Assembly: GCA_937138955.1 (NCBI GenBank)
Contig: CAKZPJ010000609.1
Span: 1 to 7,528 of the forward strand
DNA length: 7,528 bases
Direction: 5' to 3'
DNA from: an uncultured Flammeovirgaceae bacterium
GTDB taxonomy: Bacteria; Bacteroidota; Bacteroidia; Cytophagales; Cyclobacteriaceae
The notes below the pieces were generated by a model. The model saw only the letters and a list, made by a program, of their open reading frames with translations. It did no database searches and had not been told where the DNA came from. The position numbers and the translations under genes were made by a program. Positions 6,893-7,528 of this stretch are shown in pieces (the stretch's first letter is position 1; every line of letters starts with the position of its first letter).

Positions 6893-7528
6893 ATGAAGAA
6901 ACTACTAGGATGGTTCCTGATTGGAACAACGATAGGAATTTGGAGTTGCTCCGACGATTCGGAAGATGCAGGAGGTATTCGGGGTGAAGAATTGCTTCGA
7001 GAACAACAGCAGACCATAGAAGATTATCTGGCTGATAATAACATAAACGCTACCCGCGACGGTGATATTTTTTACGAAGTGCTCACCGAGAATGCTAGTG
7101 GTGATGCCCCGTCTCAAGGCAATATTGTTCGTATCTACTACCAGATTGCCTCACTGGATGGCACTGTAATAGACCAACGTTTGGCCTCAGATAGTGTGCC
7201 TCCGGTTACCTATGTCTTTGGCACAAACAATCTGATTTTGCCAGTACTGGATATTTCTATCGCTAACATGCGTACTGGTGAAGAATATGAATTCTACTTG
7301 CCTACTGCTGCATCATATCTAGGCTACTCAATGGGTACTACCATTACCGAAGACATAATTGTGCGAGCTCGGATTCAACTAGTAGATATTATTACTGCTG
7401 CTCAGCTACGCGCTGAAGAAGATGAGCAGATAAAAACCTATCTTGAAGAAAACGGCTTGACTGATGCTGATAGCCTTTCCCAAGGTGTTTATTACATTCG
7501 TACAGAGGAAGGGGTTGCCGATGGTGCC
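6893..7528 (+). CDS. Second FKBP-like lipoprotein, 3' end outside the window
   Basis: The frame is open from ATG 6893 through the last base (212 codons), with no stop. A short signal peptide ends at a lipobox (GIWSC, C19). The next residues are SDDSED, resembling the Bacteroidota lipoprotein export signal (SDDFE type in Flavobacterium), so the protein may be displayed on the cell surface. A helical lead-in follows (TIEDYLADNNINA, 41-53). A degenerate FKBP-like domain lies at about 72-166 (IYYQIASLDGTVID ... ARIQLVDI), where the Trp and the final Phe of the active site are replaced. A second lead-in (QIKTYLEENGLTDADS, 179-194) then starts what is probably another FKBP domain beyond the edge. 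It follows the first FKBP gene by 27 bp with no terminator, so the two are likely cotranscribed and probably paralogous. Only a weak AGAAG precedes the ATG. Confidence 0.85.
   Translation, partial: MKKLLGWFLIGTTIGIWSCSDDSEDAGGIRGEELLREQQQTIEDYLADNNINATRDGDIFYEVLTENASGDAPSQGNIVRIYYQIASLDGTVIDQRLASDSVPPVTYVFGTNNLILPVLDISIANMRTGEEYEFYLPTAASYLGYSMGTTITEDIIVRARIQLVDIITAAQLRAEEDEQIKTYLEENGLTDADSLSQGVYYIRTEEGVADGA

Noticed and set aside
6658..7117. - strand frames over the junction of the two FKBP genes
   Set aside because: They lie antisense to two well-supported lipoprotein genes and lack any domain or signal.

Overview
The window looks like a piece of chromosome from a member of the Bacteroidota, most likely of the Cytophagales or a near relative. 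This is inferred from four things: the style of the NusA and IF2 proteins, starts that mostly lack a Shine-Dalgarno sequence, promoter-like TAnnTTTG elements, and FKBP-type lipoproteins of a kind common in that phylum. One of these carries an acidic stretch after its lipid-anchor cysteine that resembles the Bacteroidota surface-export signal. No mobile element, CRISPR array, rRNA or tRNA was seen. Most of the window is ordinary core genome.

Left part (1-3811): the end of nusA and the whole of infB, 37 bp apart on the + strand. This is the tail of the classical nusA-infB transcription/translation operon, and it ends at a clear intrinsic terminator. IF2 has a long charged linker with a duplicated 11-residue motif, an RGG-like tandem repeat, and an internal ATG behind a strong Shine-Dalgarno-like sequence.

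Middle part (3812-4922): a 57-codon two-helix membrane protein gene sits directly after the terminator. It faces a gene for a NifU-family iron-sulfur carrier on the - strand, with only 5 bp between their stops. The terminator hairpin reads reasonably well in both directions, so the nfu-type transcript probably runs antisense through the small gene. A 342-bp divergent intergenic region follows. It holds a candidate promoter for the nfu-type gene, a weaker one for nrnA, and several short inverted repeats.

Right part (4923-7528): a probable operon on the + strand of nrnA (DHH/DHHA1 nanoRNase/pAp phosphatase), then a 299-residue tandem-FKBP lipoprotein overlapping it by 4 bp (ATGA), then a second tandem-FKBP-like lipoprotein 27 bp later that runs off the window. 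The two lipoproteins share a repeated YLxxNxI lead-in module but differ after the lipidated cysteine, so one may face the periplasm and the other the cell surface.

I found no convincing wholly new system. The best leads are the undescribed small membrane protein and its antisense setting, the paired FKBP lipoproteins with different predicted locations, and the possible short IF2 isoform.
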